A DNA stretch of 64,000 nucleotides, taken from Anoxybacillus sp. J5B_2022 (GTDB lineage: Bacteria > Bacillota > Bacilli > Bacillales > Anoxybacillaceae). Under the pieces are notes generated by a model. It saw only the letters and a program-made list of their open reading frames with translations. It was not told the origin of the DNA and did not search any database. Below, piece by piece: positions 9,278-17,901 of the stretch. Each line of letters begins with the position of its first letter. Position 1 is the stretch's first letter. The position numbers were made by a program, and so were the translations under genes. Location of the stretch: assembly GCF_026847645.1 (NCBI RefSeq), contig NZ_JAPSMC010000004.1, forward strand, positions 1 to 64,000, given 5' to 3'.

Positions 9278-9666
9278 AGCCTCAACTCCCGCCGGATGAC
9301 ATCAGCCATTTCATCCTGCACCCGATCAATGTTCTCCTCAAAAGCTGGCTGCAAAAAGGGATGAGGGTCTGCTTTCGGATATTTTCGTCCTTTCTTCGCC
9401 CCTGCTTTTCGACCAAATTCGACAAACAGTCCGTAAAAACGATCGCGATCCGGTCCGATATCGACAGTTCCATCTTCTTTCATATCAGAAATCACAATGT
9501 TTTCGGCGAGTTTCCCCGTATCTCGTGGTGCTTTCTGTGAGGCTGCTTGCTGAACCACCTTTGCACCGGCAATAAGTGCTTCTTGTTTGACTTGCTCAGC
9601 TTCGTTCCCCAACGTCTCCAACTTCTTTAACAACTCTTGCATTCCCTCTAACTTAAAGCCCATCAC
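9274..9666 (-). CDS. HK97 gp10-like phage protein
   Basis: 130 residues. The N-terminal helix followed by AGAKVVQQAASQKAPRDTGKLAENI is the hallmark of the HK97-gp10 family, and the KYPKADPHPFLQPAFEENID segment near the C-terminus also fits. These proteins act at the head-tail junction. Start overlaps the preceding gene by 4 bases, so the four connector genes are probably translationally coupled. Confidence 0.88.
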   Translation of the reverse strand: MMGFKLEGMQELLKKLETLGNEAEQVKQEALIAGAKVVQQAASQKAPRDTGKLAENIVISDMKEDGTVDIGPDRDRFYGLFVEFGRKAGAKKGRKYPKADPHPFLQPAFEENIDRVQDEMADVIRRELRL

Positions 9667-9989
9667 ATCACTTCCTTTGCCACAATCGTCATCGTGACAT
9701 TACGCTCATCATCATTAATGACAGACAAAATTTCAAACGTGCGTCCTTTATATTGAATACGCATATCGGGTGTAATCCCCGCTGTGTAGCGCACGACAAA
9801 ACGAACTGTATTTTCGTTTTGCGTTGTCGCCGCTTCGTAATACTCTCGCCCACGCAACGTTTTGATTGCTGCCCATAAGTGATGACGGTCTTGCCATTCC
9901 TCTGACGAAAAGCCATTTTCGTTTTGTTCCTCTGCTCGCTGCTGGATTGTAATTCGATGTTTAAATTGGTTAGTCAGTCGTCGCGCCAT
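9663..9989 (-). CDS. Head-tail adaptor (SPP1 gp16-like head closure)
   Basis: 108 residues with family features: N-terminal LTNQFKHRITIQQ, the WAAIKTLRGREYYEA strand-helix, and the C-terminal barrel ending TMTIVAKEVM. It seals the connector after packaging. Overlaps the gp6-like gene by 20 bases and the gp10-like gene by 4. Confidence 0.88.
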   Translation of the reverse strand: MARRLTNQFKHRITIQQRAEEQNENGFSSEEWQDRHHLWAAIKTLRGREYYEAATTQNENTVRFVVRYTAGITPDMRIQYKGRTFEILSVINDDERNVTMTIVAKEVM

Positions 9990-10230
9990 TTATCATTGCC
10001 TCCTGCACAAAAAATGGCGTCAACGCATGAAGGGCTTTTTCCATTTCTTCTTCGCTCACCCGATATTCGTAAAAAATAGAAGCGACGATGAGTACTAAAT
10101 GATCTGCTTCCGTTCCCGTCGCATTTTTTACATACTTTTTGGCTGTTTCTAAATAGAAAGAGAGCATGGTGTCTTCCATGCTCCCGTCAATTCGTAAATG
10201 TTCCTTTAACATGTCAACAGAGACTCCCAT
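9970..10230 (-). CDS. Head-tail connector, gp6-like DNA packaging protein
   Basis: 86 residues; the start VSVDMLKEHLRIDGSMEDTML and the helical AKKYVKNATG segment are typical of the phage gp6/DNA-packaging connector family that sits beneath the portal. It lies directly after the capsid gene, as expected. Confidence 0.87.
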   Translation of the reverse strand: MGVSVDMLKEHLRIDGSMEDTMLSFYLETAKKYVKNATGTEADHLVLIVASIFYEYRVSEEEMEKALHALTPFFVQEAMINGATTD

Positions 10231-10244
10231 ATCTCTTCACCAGC

Positions 10245-11522
10245 TTATGCATTTAGCTCAAGCTTAAAGACAGATGGCTCAAACGGACCGTAGACAAGCT
10301 GACCGTCGTTTAGATGCCAAATTTTAAAACCGACATGGTTTGTATCTGCATATTTTTCAATTAATTTCGTCACTTCCATCGTACCAATAACATCTTGAAT
10401 GTAGAACGTTGAAAAGTCACCAAAATACAGGCGTTGAATGTTTGGTGTACCTGCATCCACGAAATCTGTCACATCAACCGGGAAACCGAGTAAGCGATAG
10501 CCGAAGCCACCTTCTAGTCCGATATCTGGGCGCAAAAGTGGGAAGCCATCTGCCGTTTTAATCGTTTCGATTGCCGTTAATGCAGCACGATTAATCATCC
10601 AACGCGCATTTTTAAGCATGGACGTTGGCAAACTGTTTTTCAGTTGCACAAACTTGTCGTAAATGTCTGTTGCTGTCGGTGTAAAAGCTACTGCCTTGCG
10701 AAGCAACGCGCCAGGATTGTCAGCGCTATTGAAGAAAAACTCAGCTTCTTCACGCACGTAAGCTTTCTTTAATTCGTCCATAACGATTCGTTCTACATTC
10801 ATCTCGCTCATGGCAAGAAGTTTCTTTGTGACAAGCACAAGCGCATCCGTTTCCGTTGGATTCAAATAGTACTCATCAAATTCAATATCCGTCTCTGGGA
10901 TTGGTTGGTTCAATGCACGCTCTGTTTTCACACGGTTTGCTTTCGCTTTTTTAATTAAAATAGGAAAGCCCTGTGTCCCTTTTGTTTGTACAACCTTCCC
11001 GTATTTTCGTAACAAGTTTTCTTCTTGGGCATAGGCAATAATTTCTTTCGCCAACGACTCTGGAACAAGTACATTGCCGCCGTGCGTCTGAACTCCCATT
11101 GCCCGCGCTTCACTTTCACTAATTTGCCCTACAAGATATCGGCAGAAGGCATTGCGCGTTTTCATTTCATTTGTTTTTACTTGGACACGAGAGGAAAGAG
11201 ATTGATTAATCATATTTGTTAAGCCAGCACGCTGCTCTTGCGTTAAGATGGAGCGTTTTTCTCCCTCACCCCCGTCTTGTTCTTCATCGTCCTCGTTCTC
11301 GTCATCTTCTTCTCCTTCACCAGCTCCGTTTTCAGTATTATCGTCTGTCTCATCAAACTCTACGAGAGCCTCGTTTACCGCATCTAAATCAGCTGTCAAT
11401 TCATCGACTTCTGCCTGTACTTCTTCCATCGAACGAGTTTCGGAACCTTTTTCTAATAACTCTTTAAGCTGTTTTAATCGTTTTTCCAATTGTGCTTTAC
11501 GCCGTAATAAATACTTTTTCAT
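10245..11522 (-). CDS. HK97-fold major capsid protein with N-terminal scaffold (delta) domain
   Basis: 425 residues. Residues 1-60 form a Lys/Glu coiled coil, about 60-90 are an extremely acidic linker, and the HK97 fold starts near 110 (GGNVLVPESLAKEII, then TETDALVLVTKKLL and a C-terminal WHLNDGQLVYGPFEP). The N-terminal part is the fused scaffold (delta domain) normally removed by the protease encoded immediately upstream. The exact cleavage site is not readable by eye. Confidence 0.92.
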   Translation of the reverse strand: MKKYLLRRKAQLEKRLKQLKELLEKGSETRSMEEVQAEVDELTADLDAVNEALVEFDETDDNTENGAGEGEEDDENEDDEEQDGGEGEKRSILTQEQRAGLTNMINQSLSSRVQVKTNEMKTRNAFCRYLVGQISESEARAMGVQTHGGNVLVPESLAKEIIAYAQEENLLRKYGKVVQTKGTQGFPILIKKAKANRVKTERALNQPIPETDIEFDEYYLNPTETDALVLVTKKLLAMSEMNVERIVMDELKKAYVREEAEFFFNSADNPGALLRKAVAFTPTATDIYDKFVQLKNSLPTSMLKNARWMINRAALTAIETIKTADGFPLLRPDIGLEGGFGYRLLGFPVDVTDFVDAGTPNIQRLYFGDFSTFYIQDVIGTMEVTKLIEKYADTNHVGFKIWHLNDGQLVYGPFEPSVFKLELNA

Positions 11523-12094
11523 CGCTTTAACGCCTCCTCAATTTGTTTAATTAGTTTTTGTCTTTCATAATGAAGTTCGCGCTGTTCTGTGAACCGATCG
11601 CGGACATATGCTTCTGTATCCTCATAAGCTGGAAGGCTGACAATGCTAATTTCATAAAGCTTTACTTCTTGAATCGTTCGCTGTGCTGGCTCTACGTCCC
11701 AGTTCCATGAATCCCGAACGACTTGAAATCCAAATGAGCATTGATTGATATCACCGCGTTGCATAGAAATCATTAAATCTTTTGCCCAACTCGTATCTGG
11801 TGGCGTGACACGAAATTTCAACCCTTTCTCATCTTCGTCAAGCGTAAGCGTACCGCTTTTCGTCCGCCCTAAAACATAATCCCAATTATGGTTAAAGAGC
11901 GCACGGACATCCGCTTTTCCCGTTAATGATTTGGCAAATGCTCCTTTCGCAATCGTTTCTTGAAACATATCACCAATCATCGTCGGAGAATCAAAAATGC
12001 TCGCATATCCTTCAATGACTTGCGAGCTTCCTTCGGTTCCAGCGCGTATTTCAATGTTCGAGAGCGTAAAAATTCGCTTTTCTTTCTCATTCAT
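11519..12094 (-). CDS. HK97-family prohead protease (U35)
   Basis: 191 residues. Visible signatures are EGYASIFDSPTMIGDMFQE, LFNHNWDYVLGRTKSGTL with the likely catalytic His, and DINQCSFGFQV with the likely nucleophile Ser. It matures the capsid by removing the scaffold segment. Overlaps portal and capsid genes by 4 bases on each side. Confidence 0.9.
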   Translation of the reverse strand: MNEKEKRIFTLSNIEIRAGTEGSSQVIEGYASIFDSPTMIGDMFQETIAKGAFAKSLTGKADVRALFNHNWDYVLGRTKSGTLTLDEDEKGLKFRVTPPDTSWAKDLMISMQRGDINQCSFGFQVVRDSWNWDVEPAQRTIQEVKLYEISIVSLPAYEDTEAYVRDRFTEQRELHYERQKLIKQIEEALKR

Positions 12095-13251
12095 GGCGTC
12101 TCACCTCCTTTAATCACCTTTTTTAACGTCGCCTCCAGATTATCGAGACCGATTAAATCTTTTGAAATGTATAGTTTTTTCGCTTCTTCTTGCTCTAAAC
12201 GATCAAATCCAAGCATTTCGCGCGCATCGTTCGGTGTCGCAATGGACGTTCGCACCAAGTTGTAAGCAATGTCCGTTTTCGTTTTCATTGTCACATAATC
12301 TAACGGGTTAATCTTGAAGCGAATCCGGCGCCCGCCTTGAGGGAAAAATAACTTTGACAAGTGCTGCTCAAGATTTTTTATAATCGGACGCAGTACAGTC
12401 GTATAAAGCATCATCATGAATTGCTCCATATCCGTCTTTTGCAACTCAAGCAAATGTTCCAAGTCCACACCAAAAAATTTGCCTAAGTCTTTTTTGTACA
12501 CCGAAAGATATTTAAGGATTTTCTCGTCATCCACTGGACTTTGTAACGCTTCAATCTCATATCCTTTGCTAAGTGGAATTAGCTGAATTTTATTCCCTTG
12601 TCCAGTCTGTTCTAACTTGTCAAGAATGGCCATAATCATTGCATTTTGTGCTTGGTTATTCGGTGCAATATGCGTATCCAATTTCAGCAAATACGCAAGC
12701 AAGCCGCCTTTTCGATACTTGTCTGTTAAACTGTTTTCCGCATTCATGACACCTTCAAGCGTTTGGCGTGCTAAATCTAACAATCCCACACCGTCTAAAT
12801 GATTTGTCCCAATATTTTTGACGTGAACAATCATTTCCGCAGGGATTTGAACACCACCAACGCTGTAAATTTTGCTTCCGTCCTCTAACAATTCGGAGTA
12901 GACACCGTTTAATACGTGCCATTCATCTTCGTTTTTGAAAATGTAGACTTTTCCACGTATTAAAAGCGTGTTGACGATAAGCTTTTTCATTTCAAATTCA
13001 GTCAAATATTGATTCGGATTGCGCAAAATCCGTAACGTATATGGGTCACTAACGTCGTTTCCTGCCTCGTCCTCAATAAAAAAATCAGTGAGCGCAATTT
13101 GGTCACTGATTAGTTTCATCAAATTATAAATGTCGGAGGATTGAAGGATGTTTTCGTCGGTCACATAACCACCGTAGTTCCAATAAAAGTTGTTAAAAAC
13201 ATTGAATTTAGAGCGTTTAAACCACCCAGCAAGTCGCTGCCATAATCCCAA
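12091..13251 (-). CDS. HK97-family portal protein
   Basis: 386 residues. Family segments are visible: IYNLMKLISDQIAL near residue 40, LRILRNPNQYLTEFEM, GVGLLDLARQTLEGVMNAE and FFGVDLEHLLELQK. The portal forms the dodecameric gate to which the terminase docks. It lies between the large terminase and the protease as in other HK97-type phages. Confidence 0.92.
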   Translation of the reverse strand: MGLWQRLAGWFKRSKFNVFNNFYWNYGGYVTDENILQSSDIYNLMKLISDQIALTDFFIEDEAGNDVSDPYTLRILRNPNQYLTEFEMKKLIVNTLLIRGKVYIFKNEDEWHVLNGVYSELLEDGSKIYSVGGVQIPAEMIVHVKNIGTNHLDGVGLLDLARQTLEGVMNAENSLTDKYRKGGLLAYLLKLDTHIAPNNQAQNAMIMAILDKLEQTGQGNKIQLIPLSKGYEIEALQSPVDDEKILKYLSVYKKDLGKFFGVDLEHLLELQKTDMEQFMMMLYTTVLRPIIKNLEQHLSKLFFPQGGRRIRFKINPLDYVTMKTKTDIAYNLVRTSIATPNDAREMLGFDRLEQEEAKKLYISKDLIGLDNLEATLKKVIKGGETP

Positions 13252-13266
13252 TCATCCTCACCTCCT

Positions 13267-14994
13267 TCACCGCTTATAAAGCACTTCGATCATTGCCATA
13301 TACTCTTCTTCACTAACATCTATCATCATGTTCATCGTTTCTTTATGAGCTGTAAGCATGGCCACAAAGCCATCAATTTTATACTGACTTTGCTTTTTAG
13401 ATGGTACTTTGAGCCCTTGGGTATTAATAAAAGCAACGACATTTTCGGTACAGTAAATCAATAATGGATTATCGGTTTCAACGCGCCCCTCATACATTAA
13501 AATTTCTAAATCATCGAAAGGTGCATTAAGTGTGGAAGGATATTGCCGCACTTCTACGCAATCAAAACCTTCCATTTCTAGCTTTTCAACTAGCTTGACT
13601 GCATGCGCTGGGTCATAATTAATTTGTTTAATATCATACATTTGCGATTGTTCCTTAATGTACTCAAACACCATATCGTAATCGATCGTTTTCCCCTCGC
13701 ACAAAGTCACAAAACCACGCTCCACTAAATGGCGATAAGGGATGTTCTCCATCTTTTCACGAGCTTCTAGCCCTTCCGATGGAATAAAATACATTTGTTT
13801 TACTTTCAATTTTGCTTTTCCGCTTTCGTCTACAACAGGAAAGTTTAAGCTCACACACGTTAAGTCGGTTGTTTTCGATAAATCCAAACCGACCACGCAC
13901 GTCATGCCCGTTAAATCGCCTAAGTCATTGACTAAGCATCTTTCAACAATATCTCTTTCAAAATAAGTACCACTAGAACGAACGAAAATGTTTAAATGCT
14001 TTGCTAAAAACTCATCTTTTCTTTCCGCGGACACTTGCGCCTCTTTAAACTGATTCATCAAATAGTCTTTTTTCACCGAAATCCCGTAGTTTGGATTCAC
14101 TTTCGCCCAAACTGTAGGATCATCCCATCGATCGCCTTTATCTGGCTCATAAATGAGCACAAACCAAGAATCATCGTCAATTTCACCATTCAAAATCTTT
14201 TTGCAGTAATCATAAATTTGTAAACCGACAGACGTTGTACCTTTGCCAGCTGTCGAAACGATCATCATTAACGGCTGTCTCCTTGCACCCATGCCAGACT
14301 TTAAAACATCGTACATATCCGCATTTCCTTGCGCATGCACCTCGTCTAAAAGGACAAAATGAGGGTTTTTTCCGTCTAGTCCTTTTGTCTCTCGCGATAA
14401 TGGTTGTAATGTATTTTTAAACTTCTTGCCATTGACAGTAAAAGAATAGACGATCGCATTGACGCCACCTTTTGGTCCCTTATAAATTTGTGTTCGTTGA
14501 TTCAAGTCCGGGCTATTTTCAATCGTAATCGCTATTTTTTTCGCAGATATGTTCGCCTGTTCTTTATCTACCGCAGCTGTATAACATTCAGCACCAAACT
14601 CACCGTCTGCATATAACGCATATGTTGCCGCACCAGCTGCAATCGTTGTTTTTTCATTTTTCCGCGGAACTTGAATATAGCTTGTACGAATCACTCGCAC
14701 ATCTTGACCGTTATCGTCTTTCTTTTTCCAACCGTAAATGTTTGTGAATGCAAACCGTTGCCAATCTTTCAATTCATAATGCTGACCCGCAACTTCGCCT
14801 TCTGCATAAATACAGAACGTTTCCATAAAATCCATTGCCTTGTTCGCTGCGTCTAAATCTAGCCAAATATCTTTACGTTTTTTCCAGCGCTCATAACGCT
14901 CTACTGCTTTTAGCACTGTTTTGGGATATTTTTTCTTGTTCCTCTTTACCTTTTTTACAAACAGATCCGCGTAATTTACACCACGTTCAATCAT
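13267..14994 (-). CDS. Terminase large subunit
   Basis: 575 residues. An N-terminal ATPase shows a Walker-A-like loop (VPRKNEKTTIAAG) and Walker B with the catalytic Glu (FVLLDEVHAQ), then the STAGKGTTSVG motif. A C-terminal RNase H-like nuclease shows VGLDLSKTTDLT, NYDPAHAVKLVE and DGFVAMLTA. This is the phage DNA packaging motor and genome cutter. It follows TerS by 6 bases. Confidence 0.94.
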   Translation of the reverse strand: MIERGVNYADLFVKKVKRNKKKYPKTVLKAVERYERWKKRKDIWLDLDAANKAMDFMETFCIYAEGEVAGQHYELKDWQRFAFTNIYGWKKKDDNGQDVRVIRTSYIQVPRKNEKTTIAAGAATYALYADGEFGAECYTAAVDKEQANISAKKIAITIENSPDLNQRTQIYKGPKGGVNAIVYSFTVNGKKFKNTLQPLSRETKGLDGKNPHFVLLDEVHAQGNADMYDVLKSGMGARRQPLMMIVSTAGKGTTSVGLQIYDYCKKILNGEIDDDSWFVLIYEPDKGDRWDDPTVWAKVNPNYGISVKKDYLMNQFKEAQVSAERKDEFLAKHLNIFVRSSGTYFERDIVERCLVNDLGDLTGMTCVVGLDLSKTTDLTCVSLNFPVVDESGKAKLKVKQMYFIPSEGLEAREKMENIPYRHLVERGFVTLCEGKTIDYDMVFEYIKEQSQMYDIKQINYDPAHAVKLVEKLEMEGFDCVEVRQYPSTLNAPFDDLEILMYEGRVETDNPLLIYCTENVVAFINTQGLKVPSKKQSQYKIDGFVAMLTAHKETMNMMIDVSEEEYMAMIEVLYKR

Positions 14995-15000
14995 GGAGCA

Positions 15001-15387
15001 TCAATCCCATTTATTCGCAAATGCTTGAAAAGCATCTGTTGTGGCGTTTGCCACTTCTCCAGTAATCTGTTTTTGTGTTTTTGGTGTCAACCCTAACTGT
15101 TCCAACAACTTGCTCATTTTCGTATTCCAATCGGCCGTTTGCTGAGCAAGTGGATGCTTCATTTCATTTGTCGCACCAGCCTTGTTTGTATGTGATTTTG
15201 TCGCAGGAAATCCTTCCTCTTGCCACTTTTCATACACTTGCGAATAAACCATGTAGGCATCTAAGTACAACTCCAGCAACGGTTCAAGCGACTTGTTATA
15301 AGTGCCATTTTCTTTGAGTAAACCAACAATTCGCTCCCTCTCTTTTTTTCGTTTTTTCGTCATTGCAGTTTTTATTTTCTTATCCAA
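15001..15387 (-). CDS. Terminase small subunit, P27 family
   Basis: 128 residues beginning at TTG behind AAGGGGGTG. The middle LLELYLDAYMVYSQVYEKWQEEG and the C-terminal LEQLGLTPKTQKQITGE are P27/Terminase_4 features. It recognises the packaging start site and recruits TerL. The TTG start could lower the TerS to TerL ratio, which is inference. Confidence 0.86.
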   Translation of the reverse strand: MDKKIKTAMTKKRKKERERIVGLLKENGTYNKSLEPLLELYLDAYMVYSQVYEKWQEEGFPATKSHTNKAGATNEMKHPLAQQTADWNTKMSKLLEQLGLTPKTQKQITGEVANATTDAFQAFANKWD

Positions 15388-15507
15388 ATTTCACACCCCC
15401 TTTGAAAATTTCATTTTGGCACACGTTTACGGCCGACCGCGGTCTTTTTCCCACAACCTACCAAAAATCATGGGTAGGGGGGCTAAATGTAATAAATATA
15501 CATTATA
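15388..15507 (-). other. Candidate cos (packaging) region
   Basis: A non-coding gap between the HNH and terminase genes, the usual place for a cos site in HK97-type phages. It contains a perfect 10-bp palindrome GACCGCGGTC (15435-15444) and a nearby imperfect inverted repeat CCTACC...GGGTAGG (about 15457-15478). The site is inferred from position and symmetry only. Confidence 0.45.
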
Positions 15508-15858
15508 TCAACAAAAGAAATACGGTCGATCTTCCCACTTCCGACTTCCTTCTTCAACTTTCTTATGGCACGATTCACAAAGCAAAATGAGATTGTTAGG
15601 ATCGAGTTTAAGGGAAGGATTTTCACTTATCGGCACAATATGATGGATGTGCGCCTGCCTACCAAACACAAATCGTCCACATTCTTTGCAGCAACCTCCA
15701 TCACGTTCGTAAATATATTCACGCATTCGCTGCCACTCCGGCGACCGGTAGAACGGCTTGTTTTTCGACTGATGCTTTCGCTTTGGCTTATGTTCATCGC
15801 AATACAAACCACGATCAATGCGACGATTACAGCCGTTATAGTTGCAATACCGCATCAT
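15508..15858 (-). CDS. Phage HNH endonuclease
   Basis: 116 residues. Zinc-binding CxxC pairs (CKEC, CESC) flank the HNH core AHIHHIVPISENP...NNLILLCESCHKK. A second Cys/His cluster lies at the N-terminus (CNYNGCNRR, CDEH). HNH proteins next to TerS/TerL are known to be needed for specific cos cleavage in HK97-type phages, and the location here matches. Start ATG overlaps the stop of the preceding small gene (ATGA). Confidence 0.9.
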   Translation of the reverse strand: MMRYCNYNGCNRRIDRGLYCDEHKPKRKHQSKNKPFYRSPEWQRMREYIYERDGGCCKECGRFVFGRQAHIHHIVPISENPSLKLDPNNLILLCESCHKKVEEGSRKWEDRPYFFC

Positions 15859-16001
15859 TTATCAGCTACTTTGTTTTTAGTCGTTGTTTTGTTTTGTACC
15901 GGTTTCTTCTCTGCCACCTCGTCTTTTCGCTCCATTACGACTCGCTTGTTTTCTGAATCCCACTTTTGAATATGCGTAGCCGTTTCCCGAATGATTTGCA
16001 T
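15855..16001 (-). CDS. Small basic phage protein, unrecognised
   Basis: 48 codons (MQIIRETATHIQKW to NKVADK) from an ATG with AAAGGAG 8 bases upstream. It overlaps the HNH start by ATGA, so it is likely translated and coupled. Charged and Lys-rich towards the C-terminus. No family recognised. Confidence 0.65.
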   Translation of the reverse strand: MQIIRETATHIQKWDSENKRVVMERKDEVAEKKPVQNKTTTKNKVADK

Positions 16002-16023
16002 GTATATCAGCTCCTTTCATAAA

Positions 16024-16048
16024 ATAAAAAAGCACCCCGAAGGATGCT
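16024..16048 (-). terminator. Rho-independent terminator
   Basis: Minus-strand hairpin AGCATCC-TTCG-GGGTGCT followed by six T. It closes the transcript of the membrane-protein gene at 16055-16261 before the structural operon. Confidence 0.75.
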
Positions 16049-16054
16049 AATCAG

Positions 16055-16261
16055 TTAAGAAAGAAAATATTGAATCCAAACATAAAATCCAATCAAGCTT
16101 GAAAAACTCCCCAATGTATTCGCTATCTTATGCGACAACCGAATTGACCTTGCCAAGAAAAAAGCAGATGCATAAAACACAAACATTAATAGTATAAGCC
16201 AAACAAGTTTTAGAGCTAATAACCACATCGTTTTTTGGGCAACTGCTGTTACCTCGTCCAA
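16055..16261 (-). CDS. Small two-helix membrane protein, unrecognised
   Basis: 68 residues with two predicted membrane helices (about 12-38 and 47-66) and a short basic loop RSIRLSHK. It is in its own transcription unit: an AT-rich gap lies before it and a terminator straight after, between lytic control genes and the packaging module. It could be a holin-like, superinfection-exclusion or other accessory protein; position away from any endolysin argues against a holin. Confidence 0.65.
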   Translation of the reverse strand: MDEVTAVAQKTMWLLALKLVWLILLMFVFYASAFFLARSIRLSHKIANTLGSFSSLIGFYVWIQYFLS

Positions 16262-16343
16262 ACTATTCTTTCCCCTTTCCCTAAGTAGAAATCAACAAAA
16301 GTTTTTCCTTCAAAACATCAAGTTATCAATAATCCACTCCTTA

Positions 16344-16841
16344 TCAGCCTTTATTTTTCATGTCATAATTTAAATTACTTATCAGTTCGTAAAAAAACAA
16401 TGCTGTGGAACGCGTTTCCATATTTTTAATGAGTAACCTTCCAACATATGTCCCCAATATCAAACTAACTATAAGTACCAAAAATGAAAATACCAAAGAT
16501 GAATCAACTATTTTAAAATCAATCATTTTAAATATCTCTGCTAGTGCTTTGTATACACCGATTATCATACCAAAAAATCCAACGAGTGTACCTAGGTGCT
16601 TTGATGGGTCATTTAATTCCAAAAACTCTCTTGCTCTTGCTTTAACAATTAACTGCTGAGTATCATCCATCTTTTTCAACGACTTAATATTTCTATTGAT
16701 ATTCTCCAAACTTAGTGAAGATTTTTTAGCAAATAAGTAAGAATCAATAAACTTCTTCAATTCCTTATCTTTTCTGGTCGCTTCGATTAAATTCTGAATG
16801 AAGATCATATCAGATTCATTCAGTTGGAAATCTTCTTGCAT
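16344..16841 (-). CDS. Membrane protein, unrecognised (prophage accessory)
   Basis: 165 residues from ATG 16841, with GGTGGGGGGT upstream. The first 85 residues are charged and helical; two membrane helices follow (about 87-107 and 118-142), then a short tail. It is more AT-rich than the flanking late genes. With the next membrane gene it forms a small island bracketed by terminators, as moron genes do. No known family recognised. Confidence 0.65.
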   Translation of the reverse strand: MQEDFQLNESDMIFIQNLIEATRKDKELKKFIDSYLFAKKSSLSLENINRNIKSLKKMDDTQQLIVKARAREFLELNDPSKHLGTLVGFFGMIIGVYKALAEIFKMIDFKIVDSSLVFSFLVLIVSLILGTYVGRLLIKNMETRSTALFFYELISNLNYDMKNKG

Positions 16842-16960
16842 TATATCACCCCCCACCTACTCCATTCGGCAAAAGGAGGCATATTCCTACAATATTCGTT
16901 CGTCAAATCTCGACAATTAAAAGTGTTTAGCCCACTCTTTCACCAATATCAACTCCAAAT

Positions 16961-16983
16961 AAAAAAGCCTGTCATTTAGACAG
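16961..16983 (-). terminator. Rho-independent terminator
   Basis: Minus-strand CTGTC-TAAAT-GACAG followed by six T; overlaps the end of the coiled-coil gene 16972-17295. Confidence 0.6.
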
Positions 16984-17295
16984 ACGATCTATACGTTCCT
17001 GCGCAGTTTCGAATCTTTCTCTGAATGTTTTACGACGTTCTTCCATTTCTTTTTTTTGTTCTTCAATTTCTTTACGTATTTCCTCCGCAAATTGCTCACT
17101 ATCCATTGCATCCTGCATCGTTACCGTAGCTGCATACTCGAATATGTTTATTTCGTTTGCTTTTTGCTGTACTTTTTCGAGAGCCTTCAACGTCTTATTC
17201 GCCTCTCGTCGTAACGCCTTCAATCCCTTCAATGCATCGGATACATCAACATCCATTTTCACAACCAATTTGTTCGACTCGCGCATTTCTGCCAT
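16972..17295 (-). CDS. Coiled-coil phage protein, unrecognised
   Basis: 107 residues from ATG 17295, with AAGGAGTG upstream. The sequence KLVVKMDVDVSDALKGLKALRREAN resembles the N-terminal piece of tape-measure-like proteins; the rest is a long charged coiled coil ending KTFRERFETAQERIDRLSK. It is preceded by its own promoter and a leader hairpin terminator, so it is separately controlled. Function unknown. Confidence 0.65.
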   Translation of the reverse strand: MAEMRESNKLVVKMDVDVSDALKGLKALRREANKTLKALEKVQQKANEINIFEYAATVTMQDAMDSEQFAEEIRKEIEEQKKEMEERRKTFRERFETAQERIDRLSK

Positions 17296-17320
17296 GTCGC
17301 AACACTCCTTTTCAAATTTA

Positions 17321-17352
17321 AAATAAAAACGCCACCCCATACGAAGTGGCGC
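17321..17352 (-). terminator. Leader hairpin / attenuator-like terminator
   Basis: Minus-strand CGCCAC-N10-GTGGCG followed by five T, located about 30 bases downstream of the promoter at 17383-17411 and upstream of the gene starting at 17295. It would stop transcripts before the gene unless bypassed. Confidence 0.6.
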
Positions 17353-17382
17353 CCCGCTTCAACCAAAGTCTTTCACGATATC

Positions 17383-17449
17383 ATCATAACATCTCTAAAC
17401 GAAAACATTGTGCCATAATTGTGCCAAAAAAGTGCCACGATTGTGCCAT
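17383..17449 (-). promoter_or_regulatory. Promoter with four 11-bp direct repeats (activator-site candidate)
   Basis: On the plus strand TGTGCCA-type units begin at 17409, 17420, 17431 and 17442, exactly 11 bp apart. Reading minus, they lie just upstream of a -10 TATGAT (17383-17388) with a poor -35 (ACAATG, 17406-17411) 17 bp away. Repeats one turn apart over a weak -35 suggest an activator-dependent phage promoter; ArpU encoded upstream is a candidate regulator (inference). Confidence 0.55.
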
Positions 17450-17456
17450 CACCCGC

Positions 17457-17750
17457 TCACCAGTATCGACTCCCTCGCTTTCTGTTTTTCGTAAACATCC
17501 GCTTCGCCATCTCATGCATCTCATCTTTCGGCTTGCTTCGAATGATATTGGACACATCCACCGTTGTTAGTTTCCTGTTCCCGATCCGATAGCCTTTTTT
17601 GTTTAGTTCTTGCACTACTTTTGTGACACTCTCTAGCTGGACATATAAATACACGGCTTCTTCTTCCATTGTTTTTGGTGTGTAGCTTTCAAGCATCTGA
17701 ATGTATCCTTGCAAATATTCGATCCGCTTTTTCGCTTCTTCAACCAACAT
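17457..17750 (-). CDS. Phage hypothetical protein
   Basis: 97 residues with an N-terminal coiled coil (EEAKKRIEYLQGYIQMLESY) and a basic C-terminus (KRMFTKNRKRGSRYW). The central LTTVDVSNIIRSKPKDEMHEMA suggests a small DNA-binding fold, but no family is recognised. It lies between the second recombinase and the repeat-bearing promoter. Confidence 0.6.
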   Translation of the reverse strand: MLVEEAKKRIEYLQGYIQMLESYTPKTMEEEAVYLYVQLESVTKVVQELNKKGYRIGNRKLTTVDVSNIIRSKPKDEMHEMAKRMFTKNRKRGSRYW

Positions 17751-17901
17751 TCACTTTCCCTCCAGTGAGTTCACTTCAATTTACAGACTGATGCACTCGC
17801 CCTTTTCATGAACCCCTTGATATTTCTAGCTTCAAACCATTTTCCAAAACGAGTGCACACCATGATTTTTTATGTTGTACTAATAGCCAAAAAAAGAAAA
17901 A

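Noticed and set aside
16055-16261. Holin
   Set aside because: Two membrane helices fit a holin, but it is separately terminated and far from where lysis genes should be (left of the tail genes, outside the window).
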